DNA of 64,000 bases, from assembly GCF_030163795.1 (NCBI RefSeq), contig NZ_JASJOF010000008.1, positions 1-64,000 on the forward strand. Reading direction: 5' to 3'. Position numbers and translations under genes: made by a program. Shown piece after piece: positions 26,142-35,851 of this stretch (positions are counted from its first letter, which is position 1; each line of letters starts with the position of its first letter). The DNA comes from Roseicyclus marinus (GTDB lineage Bacteria > Pseudomonadota > Alphaproteobacteria > Rhodobacterales > Rhodobacteraceae). The notes beneath the pieces are model-generated. The model saw only the letters and a program-made list of their open reading frames with translations. It had not been told where the DNA came from and did no database searches.

Positions 26142-27405
26142 CGCCTTGCACTCGCTGGATTTTCGCGCCGACATTGCCGAGCTTTTCTTCGACCCGTTCG
26201 TACCCGCGGTCGAGGTGGTAGACGCGGCTGACGACCGTTTCGCCCTGGGCTGCGAGGCCCGCGAGGATCAGGCTGACCGAGGCGCGCAGATCGGTGGCCA
26301 TGACCGGCGCGCCCTTGAGTTTCTCGACACCCTTTACGGTGGCTGTGCCGCCATGCACCTCGATCCGGGCGCCCATGCGCATCAGTTCGGGGGCATGCAT
26401 GAAGCGGTTCTCGAAAATGCGTTCCTCGAGCACCGAGGTGCCTTCGGCAAAGCACAACAGCGCCATCATCTGCGCCTGAAGATCGGTGGGGAAACCGGGG
26501 AAGGGTTCGGTGACGACATCGACGGCGCGGACGCGGTCGGTTTTGCGCGCGACCTTGAGGCCCTTGTCGGTTTCGGTGACGGAGACGCCGGCCGCCTCGA
26601 GCTTTTCCGCGAAGGCCGCAACCAGATCGAGGCGGCCGCCGAGCAATTCGACCTCGCCGCCCGCGATGGCGGGGGCGAGCATGTAGGTGCCCAGTTCGAT
26701 CCGGTCGGTGACGACGGGATGGGTCGCGCCATGCAGGCGGTCGACGCCCTCGATGGTGATGGTGGAGGTGCCTTCGCCCTCGATCTGGGCGCCCATCTTG
26801 CGCAGGCAGCGGGCGAGATCGACGATCTCGGGCTCGCGGGCGGCGTTTTTCAGAACGGTGGTGCCCTTGGCCAAGGTCGCGGCCATCAGCGCGTTTTCGG
26901 TCGCGCCGACGGAGACCACGGGGAAGTCGATCACCGCGCCCTTCAGCCCGCCCTTTGCCTCGGCATGGACATAGCCGTCGCGCAGGTCGAGATCGGCGCC
27001 CATCGCCTCGAAGGCCTTGAGATGCAGGTCGACGGGCCGCGCGCCGATGGCACAGCCGCCGGGAAGGGACACGATGGCCCGCCCCTCGCGCGCGAGCATG
27101 GGCCCGAGGACGAGGATCGAGGCGCGCATCTTGCGCACGATGTCGTAATCGGCCGTGTGGTTGTTCAGCCCGTGGGAGGACATGGCCAGAACCTGCCCGC
27201 CATTGAGCGCCGAGACCTCGGCCCCCAGCGACTGGAGGAGCGTGGTCATCGTGCGGATGTCGGACAGACGCGGCGCATTGGTAAGCGTCAGCGGCTCATC
27301 GCTCAGGAGCGTCGCGGGCATGAGGGTGAGGCAGGCGTTTTTCGCGCCTGCGATGGGGATCTGCCCCGAAAGCGGGCCATTGCCCGTCACCACGATCCGA
27401 TCCAT
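26134..27405 (-). CDS. murA: UDP-N-acetylglucosamine 1-carboxyvinyltransferase
   Basis: First committed step of peptidoglycan synthesis, transfer of enolpyruvate from PEP to UDP-GlcNAc; the target of fosfomycin. Length 423 residues. The substrate-binding opening [17 protein letters not shown] (Lys22, Asn23), the catalytic Cys118 in [16 protein letters not shown], and [13 protein letters not shown] and [14 protein letters not shown] are all typical. The start is chosen where the family begins (MDRIVVTG), with GGCAGGGG upstream. It follows a 55-residue gene by 13 bp. Confidence 0.96.
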   Translation of the reverse strand: MDRIVVTGNGPLSGQIPIAGAKNACLTLMPATLLSDEPLTLTNAPRLSDIRTMTTLLQSLGAEVSALNGGQVLAMSSHGLNNHTADYDIVRKMRASILVLGPMLAREGRAIVSLPGGCAIGARPVDLHLKAFEAMGADLDLRDGYVHAEAKGGLKGAVIDFPVVSVGATENALMAATLAKGTTVLKNAAREPEIVDLARCLRKMGAQIEGEGTSTITIEGVDRLHGATHPVVTDRIELGTYMLAPAIAGGEVELLGGRLDLVAAFAEKLEAAGVSVTETDKGLKVARKTDRVRAVDVVTEPFPGFPTDLQAQMMALLCFAEGTSVLEERIFENRFMHAPELMRMGARIEVHGGTATVKGVEKLKGAPVMATDLRASVSLILAGLAAQGETVVSRVYHLDRGYERVEEKLGNVGAKIQRVQGDG

Positions 27406-27418
27406 CGCCCCTGCCCCT

Positions 27419-27586
27419 TCACTGCCCGTTTGTGTCGTCGCCGGTGTCACCCGGCTGTTCTGTGTCCTCTGCCGCCGAACGCGCGCGGGCCTGAGCCTTG
27501 CGGCGGGCCAGATTGGCCTTGAGCGCCGCCTTGAGCCGCGCTTCGCGGTGCCCCGCCCTGCCCGTATCGCCATCCTTGCGTGCCAT
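27419..27586 (-). CDS. Small basic protein upstream of murA
   Basis: A 55-residue reading of unknown function. The N-terminal 40 residues are strongly basic and helical, with [19 protein letters not shown]. The tail is acidic and ends DDTNGQ. Similar small Lys/Arg-rich readings precede murA in related genomes, as far as I recall. It may bind nucleic acid or be a leader peptide; neither is shown. It lies 13 bp before murA on the same strand. Confidence 0.6.
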   Translation of the reverse strand: MARKDGDTGRAGHREARLKAALKANLARRKAQARARSAAEDTEQPGDTGDDTNGQ

Positions 27587-27671
27587 GAGCCAGCCTTTAC
27601 CCTTGATGCGCCTGAGCGTCCAGATTGCGCTTGCGAAGGGGGAAAGATGCTTTTATTGGAGCGCCCACATC

Positions 27672-27746
27672 GCCGCAGTAGCTCAGTGGTAGAGCGTACC
27701 CTTGGTAAGGGTAAGGTCGGGAGTTCAATCCTCCCCTGCGGCACCA
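27672..27746 (+). tRNA. tRNA-Thr (GGT)
   Basis: Cloverleaf: acceptor GCCGCAG/CTGCGGC, D arm GCTC/GAGC, anticodon stem TACCC/GGGTA with loop TTGGTAA (GGT), T arm GGGAG/CTCCC with TTCAATC. CCA is encoded. The last 28 nt are repeated 108 bp downstream. Confidence 0.96.
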
Positions 27747-27934
27747 TCCTCACAAACAAGTCCGAACCGAACCGCCAGCGGAGATGGCCGGTCCCGACTG
27801 ACGCGCGCCTGCGGCGCTGCTGAGCCGGGAGGTCTATCCTCCCCTGCGGTACCATCCCCACAAATACGTCCGAACCGAACCGCCAGCGAAAACGCCCGGT
27901 CCTGACTGACGCGCGCCTGCGGCGCTGCTGAGCC
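27719..27934 (+). repeat. 108-bp tandem duplication including the tRNA-Thr 3' tail
   Basis: Two adjacent 108-bp units, 27719-27826 and 27827-27934, are aligned without gaps. Each starts with the T arm and acceptor end of tRNA-Thr and continues through CCGAACCGAACCGCCAGCG to GCGCTGCTGAGCC. The second copy has a damaged T loop and a T for C in the acceptor tail, so it is not a tRNA. It probably arose by tandem duplication. Confidence 0.85.
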
Positions 27935-27959
27935 TCCTGCACAGGAGCGGGGCGGGCGT

Positions 27960-28940
27960 TCAGTCGCGCCTTATGGCGACGATGCAATGGGGTTGCGTGG
28001 GATGGCGTGCGGGCACGTCGCGCGCCAGCGCGTCGACCTGACCGATATGGGAATAGGTGCCGATGACGCGCGGGCCCGATCCGGTCTCGACCAGGCGCGG
28101 GCCATGGCCGCCGGTGAGGCAGGTCCAGGACGAGGCTTGCGACACGGCACCGCCCGGATCCTGTCGGCCCGTGGCATGCGGCACGATGGCCTGCGCGACG
28201 GAAGCACCGCCCCCGGTGCGATCATGGGTGATCGTGCCGGTTGTCGGGCCCTGTGTGCCGGGCGCGGTCGGCTGCCCCAAGGGGCGCGGGCGGGGGATGA
28301 GCGTCGGCTGCGCTGGGCCGCCCGAACCGGCGGCCACGGGCGGCACCTGCCCCGTTCCGGTGAAGCCCGGCGATGCCACCGGATGGATCAGAACGGTCGG
28401 GGGCACAGGGCCGGAGCCCGTGACGACGCGGGGCGGGATCGGGGTCACGGCAATGCCCCCGACCGTTGGGTTCGGCCCCGGGGTGCCGGTCAACACAGGC
28501 ACCGGGCCGTAGCCCACGAAGGTCGGTCCGGTCGTGCCCGTCAGTGTCTGCACGGGCCCATAGCCCACGACGGGGGGCGCAATGGTGCCGGTGACAGTCT
28601 GCACGGGCGCGTAGCCCACGACGGGCGCACCGACCGTGCCCGTGATTGTCTGAACCGGGCCATAGTCGGTGAAGGTCAGGGGCGCGGTCGGCGTGACCAG
28701 CACCGGTTGAGCCGTCAAGACGGGGGGTGCGGTGGTCGGTCCTGTGGGGACGCTGGGCCGGGTCGTCGCGCCGGGGATCACGCCGGGAATCGCATTGGGT
28801 GCGTTGGTTGCGCCGGAACAAGCGCTGCTCTGGTGCGGGTTTCCGACACCCTGACACCATCCGCGCGGCACGGCATCCGCGGTTTGCGCGGACAAGAGGA
28901 CCAAGGGCAGGATCGCCGCGAAAACGGAACGCGTTGTCAT
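27960..28940 (-). CDS. Secreted Pro/Thr-rich repeat protein, candidate TPS partner
   Basis: No known family. Product of 326 residues with signal peptide [24 protein letters not shown] Pro/Thr/Gly-rich region (about 45-240) contains four 17-18-residue repeats (93-161) of the form YGPVQTxTGTxGxPVVG. The last 90 residues are different, less repetitive, and hold two cysteines (in WTCLTGG and PHCIVAI). It lies 1 bp after the TpsB transporter gene on the same strand, so it is probably exported through or with it. It lacks the large TPS domain of usual TpsA exoproteins, so the pairing is only an inference from position. Confidence 0.7.
   Translation of the reverse strand: MTTRSVFAAILPLVLLSAQTADAVPRGWCQGVGNPHQSSACSGATNAPNAIPGVIPGATTRPSVPTGPTTAPPVLTAQPVLVTPTAPLTFTDYGPVQTITGTVGAPVVGYAPVQTVTGTIAPPVVGYGPVQTLTGTTGPTFVGYGPVPVLTGTPGPNPTVGGIAVTPIPPRVVTGSGPVPPTVLIHPVASPGFTGTGQVPPVAAGSGGPAQPTLIPRPRPLGQPTAPGTQGPTTGTITHDRTGGGASVAQAIVPHATGRQDPGGAVSQASSWTCLTGGHGPRLVETGSGPRVIGTYSHIGQVDALARDVPARHPTQPHCIVAIRRD
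28458..28664 (-). repeat. Four 51-bp coding repeats in the exoprotein
   Basis: Tandem units of 51 bp (the last one 54) encode [17 protein letters not shown] and three variants. The third bases differ between units, so the amino-acid pattern appears to be under selection and the repeat is not recent. Confidence 0.75.
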
Positions 28941-28941
28941 G

Positions 28942-30480
28942 TCACCAACTCCTCGTCAGGCCAAGATAGATCGCCGGGTCGCTTGTGCGCTGCGTCACCC
29001 CGTCGGTCAGCGGGAAACCAAGATGCCCGCGCAGGTAGAAATTGCCGTCGATCTGCATTTCCACCCCGGCCCCGGCCGAGGCGAGCGAGATAGCACTGGT
29101 TTCGGAGGCGGAGGGCTGATTGTTCCAGATCCGGCCTGCATCGATGAAGACGAAGGGCCGGATGCGCTGGACCACGCCGGAGGTGGGCAGGAAATCGCGG
29201 CCCGCCGAAAGCGCGAAGGACAGGCCGCTGTCGCCCTGCGCCTCGGCGAAGGGGAAACCGCGCAATTCCTCCTGCCCGCCGAGGACATATTCCTCGGCCG
29301 CGGGCAGGCGCGCGGTGGTGACTTGTGCGGTGGCATCGAAGCGCAGGCTGGCATCGGGCAAGACAGTCATGGGTATCTCGAAATCCAGACCTGCGCGCAG
29401 GTACCAGAATGTCCGGTCGCCCGCATCGAGACCCGCCGGCACGGAGGCCTGTTCCCCGGCGGTCAGGTCGAGCGCGTATTCGAGCGCCCCGCCATCGGCC
29501 AGAGCCCGACCGTCGATCCATGACGCGGAGAGGGCATAAAGTTCGGAATCGAACCGCTGTGTGCCGACGACGACCTCGGTCCGGGCGCCACGGAGTTCCA
29601 GCACGCTGTACGCGTAGCGGTCGACGCTGCGCAGAACGGGATAGCCATAGGCGAGGATCGCGGTCAGCCCTTCGCGGTCGGTCTGCTGAAGCGTGCCGAA
29701 GGCATCGTGCTGGGCTGCGATATTGGCGACATAGCCTTCGACATAGCCGCCACCGGTGCCGACGGGCGCACGGTAGGTCAGCGCGCCCAGCGTTTCGCGA
29801 TCTTGCGGGTCGAAGCCTTCGGTATGGGTCAAGGACAGCCGCAGGAGATCGCCCGGCTGCATCGCGGCGTAATATTCCTGATTGAAGGACAGGGTGAGCG
29901 CGTCGCCGAAGGCGCGCGCCGGGTTGTCGAGCGTGATCGCGCCGGCCGATCCGGCCTCGGGCGTGGCGACGAGGCGCACCTGCGCCCCGGCGGGGTCGGT
30001 GGCATCGACATCGGCGGTGACGGCGATGGTTTCGAGGTCATCCGCCAAAAGCACCGCCCGTTCGAAGCGGTGGATATTGGGCGCGGGACGGCCGATCAGG
30101 GGATCGAAATAGCCGCGCACCCGGTCGAAGGTCCGGGGATCGGTGCCTTCGACGCTGACCGAGGCGATGACGCCTTCGTCCACGACGATGCCGCGGCCAT
30201 CGGGGGTGACGCCGACATCGGCAAGAAAATAGCCATCCTCGGCATAGATGCGTTGAACGATCTCGGCGACCTGTTCGGCGGTGACCGTGCCATGACGTTC
30301 GGCGGCGGCGCTGGCGGCAAAGAGCAAAAGCTCGGTCCCGTCATAGGCGGTGACGCCGTTGATCGTCAGGGCGGTGGTTTCTTGCGCTTGCGCCGACAGG
30401 GGGTTTGTCGCCATGAGGGCGGCAAGCGAGGCGGCGAGACATGCACCCGTCCTTGCACCCGTGATCGCGGTTTTCAGCAT
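28942..30480 (-). CDS. Two-partner secretion transporter, ShlB/FhaC/HecB family
   Basis: Outer-membrane beta-barrel transporter of 512 residues. A signal peptide ends near residue 32 (NPLSAQAQ). A POTRA-type domain follows (about 36-112, with HGTVTAEQVAEIVQRIYAED). A second POTRA-like region leads to a barrel from about 190. The conserved loop-6 motif is EELRGFPFAEAQGDSG, and RPFVFIDAGRIW is the family's late strand. TpsB proteins export one specific partner across the outer membrane. The only candidate partner is the repeat protein 1 bp downstream. Confidence 0.85.
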   Translation of the reverse strand: MLKTAITGARTGACLAASLAALMATNPLSAQAQETTALTINGVTAYDGTELLLFAASAAAERHGTVTAEQVAEIVQRIYAEDGYFLADVGVTPDGRGIVVDEGVIASVSVEGTDPRTFDRVRGYFDPLIGRPAPNIHRFERAVLLADDLETIAVTADVDATDPAGAQVRLVATPEAGSAGAITLDNPARAFGDALTLSFNQEYYAAMQPGDLLRLSLTHTEGFDPQDRETLGALTYRAPVGTGGGYVEGYVANIAAQHDAFGTLQQTDREGLTAILAYGYPVLRSVDRYAYSVLELRGARTEVVVGTQRFDSELYALSASWIDGRALADGGALEYALDLTAGEQASVPAGLDAGDRTFWYLRAGLDFEIPMTVLPDASLRFDATAQVTTARLPAAEEYVLGGQEELRGFPFAEAQGDSGLSFALSAGRDFLPTSGVVQRIRPFVFIDAGRIWNNQPSASETSAISLASAGAGVEMQIDGNFYLRGHLGFPLTDGVTQRTSDPAIYLGLTRSW

Positions 30481-30667
30481 CGGTTTTCCGTCTTTCGTAT
30501 CGGGCCCGCTGGCTGGACATGGCCCGGAGGTCGCAAGGCCAGTGGCGCTTGCGGGCCATCATGATCAAAATCCGGGCGTTTTGCGCCCCCTTTGGCGCGG
30601 GCCGGCTGGCCAAGGTGCAATTGGCGCGGCGCGGATGCAACACTCGGGGCTGCGCGTGGCGCGGGGC

Positions 30668-32152
30668 TCAGTCGCCTTGTGCGTAGGCGGCAAGCGTCGC
30701 CGCCGTGCCCGCGCGCCAGAGCATCCTCAGCCAATCCTCGAAGGCGGACGCAAAGCGCGGGACGCCAGCCAGATCGCCGTAGATCGCGCCCTGTTCGAGC
30801 CATGCTATTGGACGGGCGCGAGCGGCGGCGGCCGTCTCGGTCAGGCGGGACCAGTCGGGATCATTGGGGTCGATCGCGGTTCCGTCCTCGCGGGTTCCGG
30901 CGCACATGCGCGCCCAGAGCGCCTCGACCAGTGCCAGCCCTTCGACCGGGGCACCCGAAGCCAGCCCGTCGCGCAGGATGGGCAGGACGAAGCCCGGATG
31001 CCGGGACGAGCCGTCGAAGGCGACGCGCCGCGTCGTGTCGCGGATCGCGGGATTGGAAAAGCGCCGCTCGATCAGGTCGAGATAGGCCGGGGGCGTCATG
31101 CCCGGGACGGCATGGACATGGGGCAGGATTTCCTGCGTCTGGACCTTGCGGAACAGCGCGGCGATGGCGGGATGAGCCATGCAATCGGCAATGGTGGGCA
31201 CCGAGAGCAACTCGCCTGCATTGGCCAACACCTGATGACCCGCGTTCAGGATGCGGATCTTCATCATCTCGTAGGCATGGACATCGGGGGTGAAGGTCGC
31301 GCCAACGCGGTCCCAATCGGGGCGGCCGGCGCAAAAGGCATCCTCGATCACCCATTGGCGGAAATTCTCGTGCGTGACGGGGGCGGCATCGGCGATGCCG
31401 AGTTCGGCCACCAGCGCCAGTTCGGCGGGACCTGTCGCGGGCACGATGCAATCGACCATGGAATTGGGGAAGGCCCCGTTGGCATCGATCCAATCGGCGA
31501 GATCGGGATCGGTGAGCCGCGCGAGCCCGGTCACAACCTGCCGCAAGATCGCGCCGTTTCCGCGCAGGTTGTCGCACGACAGGCCGGTGAAGGGCCCCTG
31601 CCCCGCCGCGCGCCGCAACCGAAGCGCCGCGACCATCGCGCCGAAGGCGGTGCGCGGGCTGTCGGGATTGGCCGCGTCATGGGCCATGTCGGGATGGGCG
31701 GCATCGAAGCCGCCCTGCGCGTCGAGGTAATAGCCGCCTTCGGTCACGGTCAGGGCGACGATGCGGATCGCCGGATCGGCCATGGCGGCGATCAAGGGGG
31801 CGTTGCCCTCGGCGATGGGAAGATAGTCGATCATCGCGCCCGTCACCTCGACGGCGCGTCCCTCGGGCGACAATTCGACGAGCGTGGTCAGACAATCTTG
31901 CGCGATCAGCCTGTCGCGCATGGCCGCGTCATAGGGTCGGACGCCTGCGCCGAGAATGGCCCAATCCTGCGCCAGACCCTGCTGCATCAGGCGGTGGGTA
32001 TACCACGCCTGATGGGCGCGGTGGAAATTGCCCAGCCCGATATGGACGATGCCGGGCGTGAGCCGCGCGCGGTCATAGGTGGGGCGCGCGATGCCCTTGG
32101 GCAGATCGGCGAGCGTGGCATTGGACAGTCGGATCGGGCGGTCGGTCGTCAT
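30668..32152 (-). CDS. mtlK: Mannitol 2-dehydrogenase
   Basis: NAD-dependent oxidation of D-mannitol (and often D-arabinitol or D-sorbitol) to the ketose. 494 residues from [11 protein letters not shown], the size of Rhodobacter MtlK. Conserved blocks include VHIGLGNFHRAHQAWYTHRL (nucleotide-binding start), LTVTEGGYYLD, SCDNLRGNG, the catalytic Lys in EMMKIRILNAGHQVL, and RRFSNPAIRDTTRRVAFDGS. It is the last gene of the smo operon. Its ATG overlaps the smoS stop by one base (TGATG); an upstream ATG at 32164 is possible. Confidence 0.93.
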   Translation of the reverse strand: MTTDRPIRLSNATLADLPKGIARPTYDRARLTPGIVHIGLGNFHRAHQAWYTHRLMQQGLAQDWAILGAGVRPYDAAMRDRLIAQDCLTTLVELSPEGRAVEVTGAMIDYLPIAEGNAPLIAAMADPAIRIVALTVTEGGYYLDAQGGFDAAHPDMAHDAANPDSPRTAFGAMVAALRLRRAAGQGPFTGLSCDNLRGNGAILRQVVTGLARLTDPDLADWIDANGAFPNSMVDCIVPATGPAELALVAELGIADAAPVTHENFRQWVIEDAFCAGRPDWDRVGATFTPDVHAYEMMKIRILNAGHQVLANAGELLSVPTIADCMAHPAIAALFRKVQTQEILPHVHAVPGMTPPAYLDLIERRFSNPAIRDTTRRVAFDGSSRHPGFVLPILRDGLASGAPVEGLALVEALWARMCAGTREDGTAIDPNDPDWSRLTETAAAARARPIAWLEQGAIYGDLAGVPRFASAFEDWLRMLWRAGTAATLAAYAQGD

Positions 32153-32921
32153 CAGCTCATCCATTGGCCACCGTCGACGTTGTAGCATTGGGCGACGATG
32201 TAGTCGGCCTCGTCCGAGGCGAGAAACACGGCCATGCCGGTCAGATCCTCGGCCCGGCCCATGCGGCCATAGGGAACGCCTGCGCCCACCTCGGCCTTTT
32301 TCTGGCCCGGGGCCTTGCCTTCGTATTTCGCGAAAAAGGCGTCGACGCCGTCCCAATGTTCGCCATCCACGACGCCCGGCGCGATGGCGTTGACGTTGAT
32401 GCCATGCGCGATGAGGTTCAGGCCCGCCGATTGGGTCAGGCTGATGACCGCGGCCTTGGTCGCGCAATAGACGGCGACCAGCGGCTCGCCCCGGCGACCG
32501 GCCTGGGAGGCCATGTTGATAATGCGGCCCTTGATCCCGTGGTCGATCATGTGACGGGCGACGGCCTGCATCATGAAGAGTGTGCCCGCGACGTTGATGT
32601 CGAAGGTACGGGCGTAATCGGCGCGGTCGATCTCGACCAAGGGCGCGGCGGTAAAGATCGCCGCGTTGTTGATCAGGATGTCGATCTGGCCCAAGGCCGC
32701 GACGGTTTCGGCGACGGCGGTGTCGATGCTGTCTTGCCGCGTCACGTCGAGTTCGACGGCGATGGCGGCAGGGCCGATCTGGCCGGCCGTTTCGCGGGCG
32801 CGGGCGATGTCGATATCGGCGATGGCGACACGCGCGCCTTCGCGGACATAGGCCTCGGCGAAGGCGCGGCCGATACCGCGGGCCGCCCCGGTGATGAGCG
32901 CGGTCTTGCCCTGCAGCCGTG

Positions 32922-32925
<4 letters not shown>
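32152..32925 (-). CDS. smoS: Sorbitol dehydrogenase, short-chain type
   Basis: NAD-dependent oxidation of sorbitol to fructose (and galactitol to tagatose in the Rhodobacter enzyme). Length 257 residues. The SDR cofactor motif is TGAARGIG, the NNAAIF strand is present, and the catalytic set is Ser-Tyr-Lys with [11 protein letters not shown]. The C-terminal [18 protein letters not shown] and the end [10 protein letters not shown] are as in Rhodobacter SmoS. It is coupled by ATGA to smoK. Confidence 0.93.
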
Positions 32926-33926
<1,001 letters not shown>

Positions 33927-33941
33927 TTTGGATTTCCTTTC

Positions 33942-34006
33942 GCGCTATCGCTTCGCTGCTTGAGCGCTGTTTTCCTCTTGCGCTATCGCTTCGCTGCTTG
34001 AGCGCT
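33942..34006. repeat. 27-bp direct repeat between smoG and smoK
   Basis: A 27-bp sequence beginning GCGCTATCGCTTCGCTGC occurs exactly twice, at 33942-33968 and 33980-34006, 38 bp apart. It is the main content of the gap in the operon. Each copy contains GCGCTATCGC-like internal symmetry and may fold in RNA, which could adjust the level of smoK relative to smoG. Confidence 0.75.
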
Positions 34007-34012
34007 TGCTCC

Positions 34013-34843
34013 TTACTTCACGGCGCCGAAGGTGAGCCCCCGGACCAATTGTTTCTGGCTGAACCAGCCCAGGATCAGGATCGGCGCGATGGCCATGGTC
34101 GAGGCCGCGCTGAGTTTGGCGAAGAACAAGCCCTCGGGGCTGGAATAGCTGGCGATGAAGGCCGTGAGCGGCGCCGCGCTGGCGGCCGTCAGGTTCAGGG
34201 TCCAAAACGCCTCGTTCCAAGCCAGAATGAAATTCAAAAGGAGGGTCGAAGCGATGCCGGGGATCGCCATGGGCGTCAGGACGTAGAGGATTTCGGCCTT
34301 GAGCGTGGCCCCGTCCATCCGCGCGGCCTCGAGGATTTCCGCGGGAATTTCGCGGAAATAAGTGTAGAGCATCCAGACGATGATCGGCAGGTTGATCAGC
34401 ATCAAGACGAGGATCAGGCCGCCGCGCGTGTCGAGCAGGTTGAACTCCACGAAGATGAGCGAGATCGGATAGAGCACGCCCACGGCGGGCAGCATCTTGG
34501 TCGAGAGCATCCAGAGCAAGATGTCCTTGGTCCGGCGCGAGGGCACGAAAGCCATCGACCAGGCGGCGGGCACCGCCACGAGAATGCCGAGGATCGTGGA
34601 GCCGCCCGCGATGATCACGGAATTCCACAAGAAGCGCATGTAATCGGAACGCTCCTGCACCACGGCATAGTTTTCGAGCGTGAAGTCGAAGCCCCAGAAG
34701 AGCGGCGGATTGTTGATCGCCTGCGCCTCGGTCTTGAAGCTGGTGAGGATGGTCCAGAAGATCGGGAAGAAGATCAGGAGACCGATGGCCCAGGCGAGGA
34801 CCGTGGTGGCGATCTTGCGGCGGGTGGTGACTGCGCGTGCCAT
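34013..34843 (-). CDS. smoG: Sorbitol/mannitol ABC transporter permease, MalG type
   Basis: Inner-membrane permease of 276 residues with six hydrophobic segments. The cytoplasmic contact loop is EILEAARMDGATLKAEILYV (EAA motif), followed by LPxxMPGIA-type VLTPMAIPGIAS. The first helix is LAWAIGLLIFFPIFWTILTS. It follows smoF by 9 bp. The start has a GGGGGC ribosome site. Confidence 0.9.
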   Translation of the reverse strand: MARAVTTRRKIATTVLAWAIGLLIFFPIFWTILTSFKTEAQAINNPPLFWGFDFTLENYAVVQERSDYMRFLWNSVIIAGGSTILGILVAVPAAWSMAFVPSRRTKDILLWMLSTKMLPAVGVLYPISLIFVEFNLLDTRGGLILVLMLINLPIIVWMLYTYFREIPAEILEAARMDGATLKAEILYVLTPMAIPGIASTLLLNFILAWNEAFWTLNLTAASAAPLTAFIASYSSPEGLFFAKLSAASTMAIAPILILGWFSQKQLVRGLTFGAVK

Positions 34844-34852
34844 GATGCCCCC

Positions 34853-35731
34853 TCAGCGGTCCAGGTTCTTGCCGACGATGCGCATCAGGAAGATGGCGAC
34901 GATATTGGCGAGGATGATGGCATAGACCCCGCCCGCCGAGCCGAGCCCGATGTTCTGGCTGTCCACGACCCGCTGGAAGATCAGGTAGGTCAGCGTGCGG
35001 GTGCCGAAGGACCCGCCGGTCGTCACGAAGATCTCGGCGAAGATCGACAAAAGGAAGATCGTCTGGATCAGGACCACGATGGTGATCGCGCGGCCCAGAT
35101 GCGGCAAGACGATGTGCCAAAAGCGGGCCATGACCGGCGCGCCGTCCATCTCTGCCGCTTCGAGTTGCTCGCGGTCGAGAGACTGGATCGCGGTCAGCAA
35201 GATGAGGGTGGCAAAGGGCAGCCACTGCCACGACACGATGAGGATGATGGATTGCACCGAGGCATCCGACAGCCATGACACGGGCGTCATTCCGAGGAAG
35301 CGCCACAGATGCGCGAGCATTCCGTTGACGGGATCCATCATCATGTTCTTCCACACCAGCGCCGAGACGGTGGGCATGACGAAGAAGGGCGCGATCACGA
35401 GGATGCGGACGATCCCCTGACCCCAGAAGGGTTGATCGAGCAAGATGGCCAGAAGCACGCCGAGGATCACGGTGATGACCAGCACGCCGCCCACGATCAG
35501 GAGCGTCGCCTGAACGCTGGGCCAAAAGGAGCTCGACCCGATGAAGCGGACATAATTCTCGAACCCGACCCAATCGAGGCCGCGCTCAATGCTGTCGCCG
35601 CGCATCGGCAGGTAGCGCGTGAAGGAAAACCACAGCGTCATGGTCAGCGGCACGAGCATCCAGCCCAGAAGCAGGATGACGGCCGGTGCCATCATCACGC
35701 GGGCGGCGGATCGGGCATGTTGGGTCGCCAT
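34853..35731 (-). CDS. smoF: Sorbitol/mannitol ABC transporter permease, MalF type
   Basis: Permease of 292 residues. Six hydrophobic segments and the EAA loop LEAAEMDGAPVMARFWHIV are visible. SWLPFATLILLTAIQSLDRE-like sequence precedes the loop. The ATG at 35731 is chosen over an in-frame GTG two codons earlier because AAAGG then has the normal 7-nt spacing. It lies about 120 bp after smoE and forms a heterodimer with SmoG. Confidence 0.9.
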   Translation of the reverse strand: MATQHARSAARVMMAPAVILLLGWMLVPLTMTLWFSFTRYLPMRGDSIERGLDWVGFENYVRFIGSSSFWPSVQATLLIVGGVLVITVILGVLLAILLDQPFWGQGIVRILVIAPFFVMPTVSALVWKNMMMDPVNGMLAHLWRFLGMTPVSWLSDASVQSIILIVSWQWLPFATLILLTAIQSLDREQLEAAEMDGAPVMARFWHIVLPHLGRAITIVVLIQTIFLLSIFAEIFVTTGGSFGTRTLTYLIFQRVVDSQNIGLGSAGGVYAIILANIVAIFLMRIVGKNLDR

Positions 35732-35851
35732 GGTCACACCTTTCGGGCTGGGGTTGCGGTCCGCTGCGGCACGGCCTGACGGCGGGTGCCGGGGAAAGGG
35801 ACAGTCGGGGGGCGGATTTGGGCGCCGCCCCCCGACCGGGGAGGGTATGCG

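Noticed and set aside
27719-27934. Tandem copy of the tRNA-Thr tail as prophage attL/attR
   Set aside because: The units are adjacent with nothing between them, and no integrase or phage gene is in the window.
33945-35573. Long minus-strand frame overlapping smoF and smoG
   Set aside because: It is the same strand but another frame of two recognised permeases; composition is Arg/His/Asp-rich without any motif.
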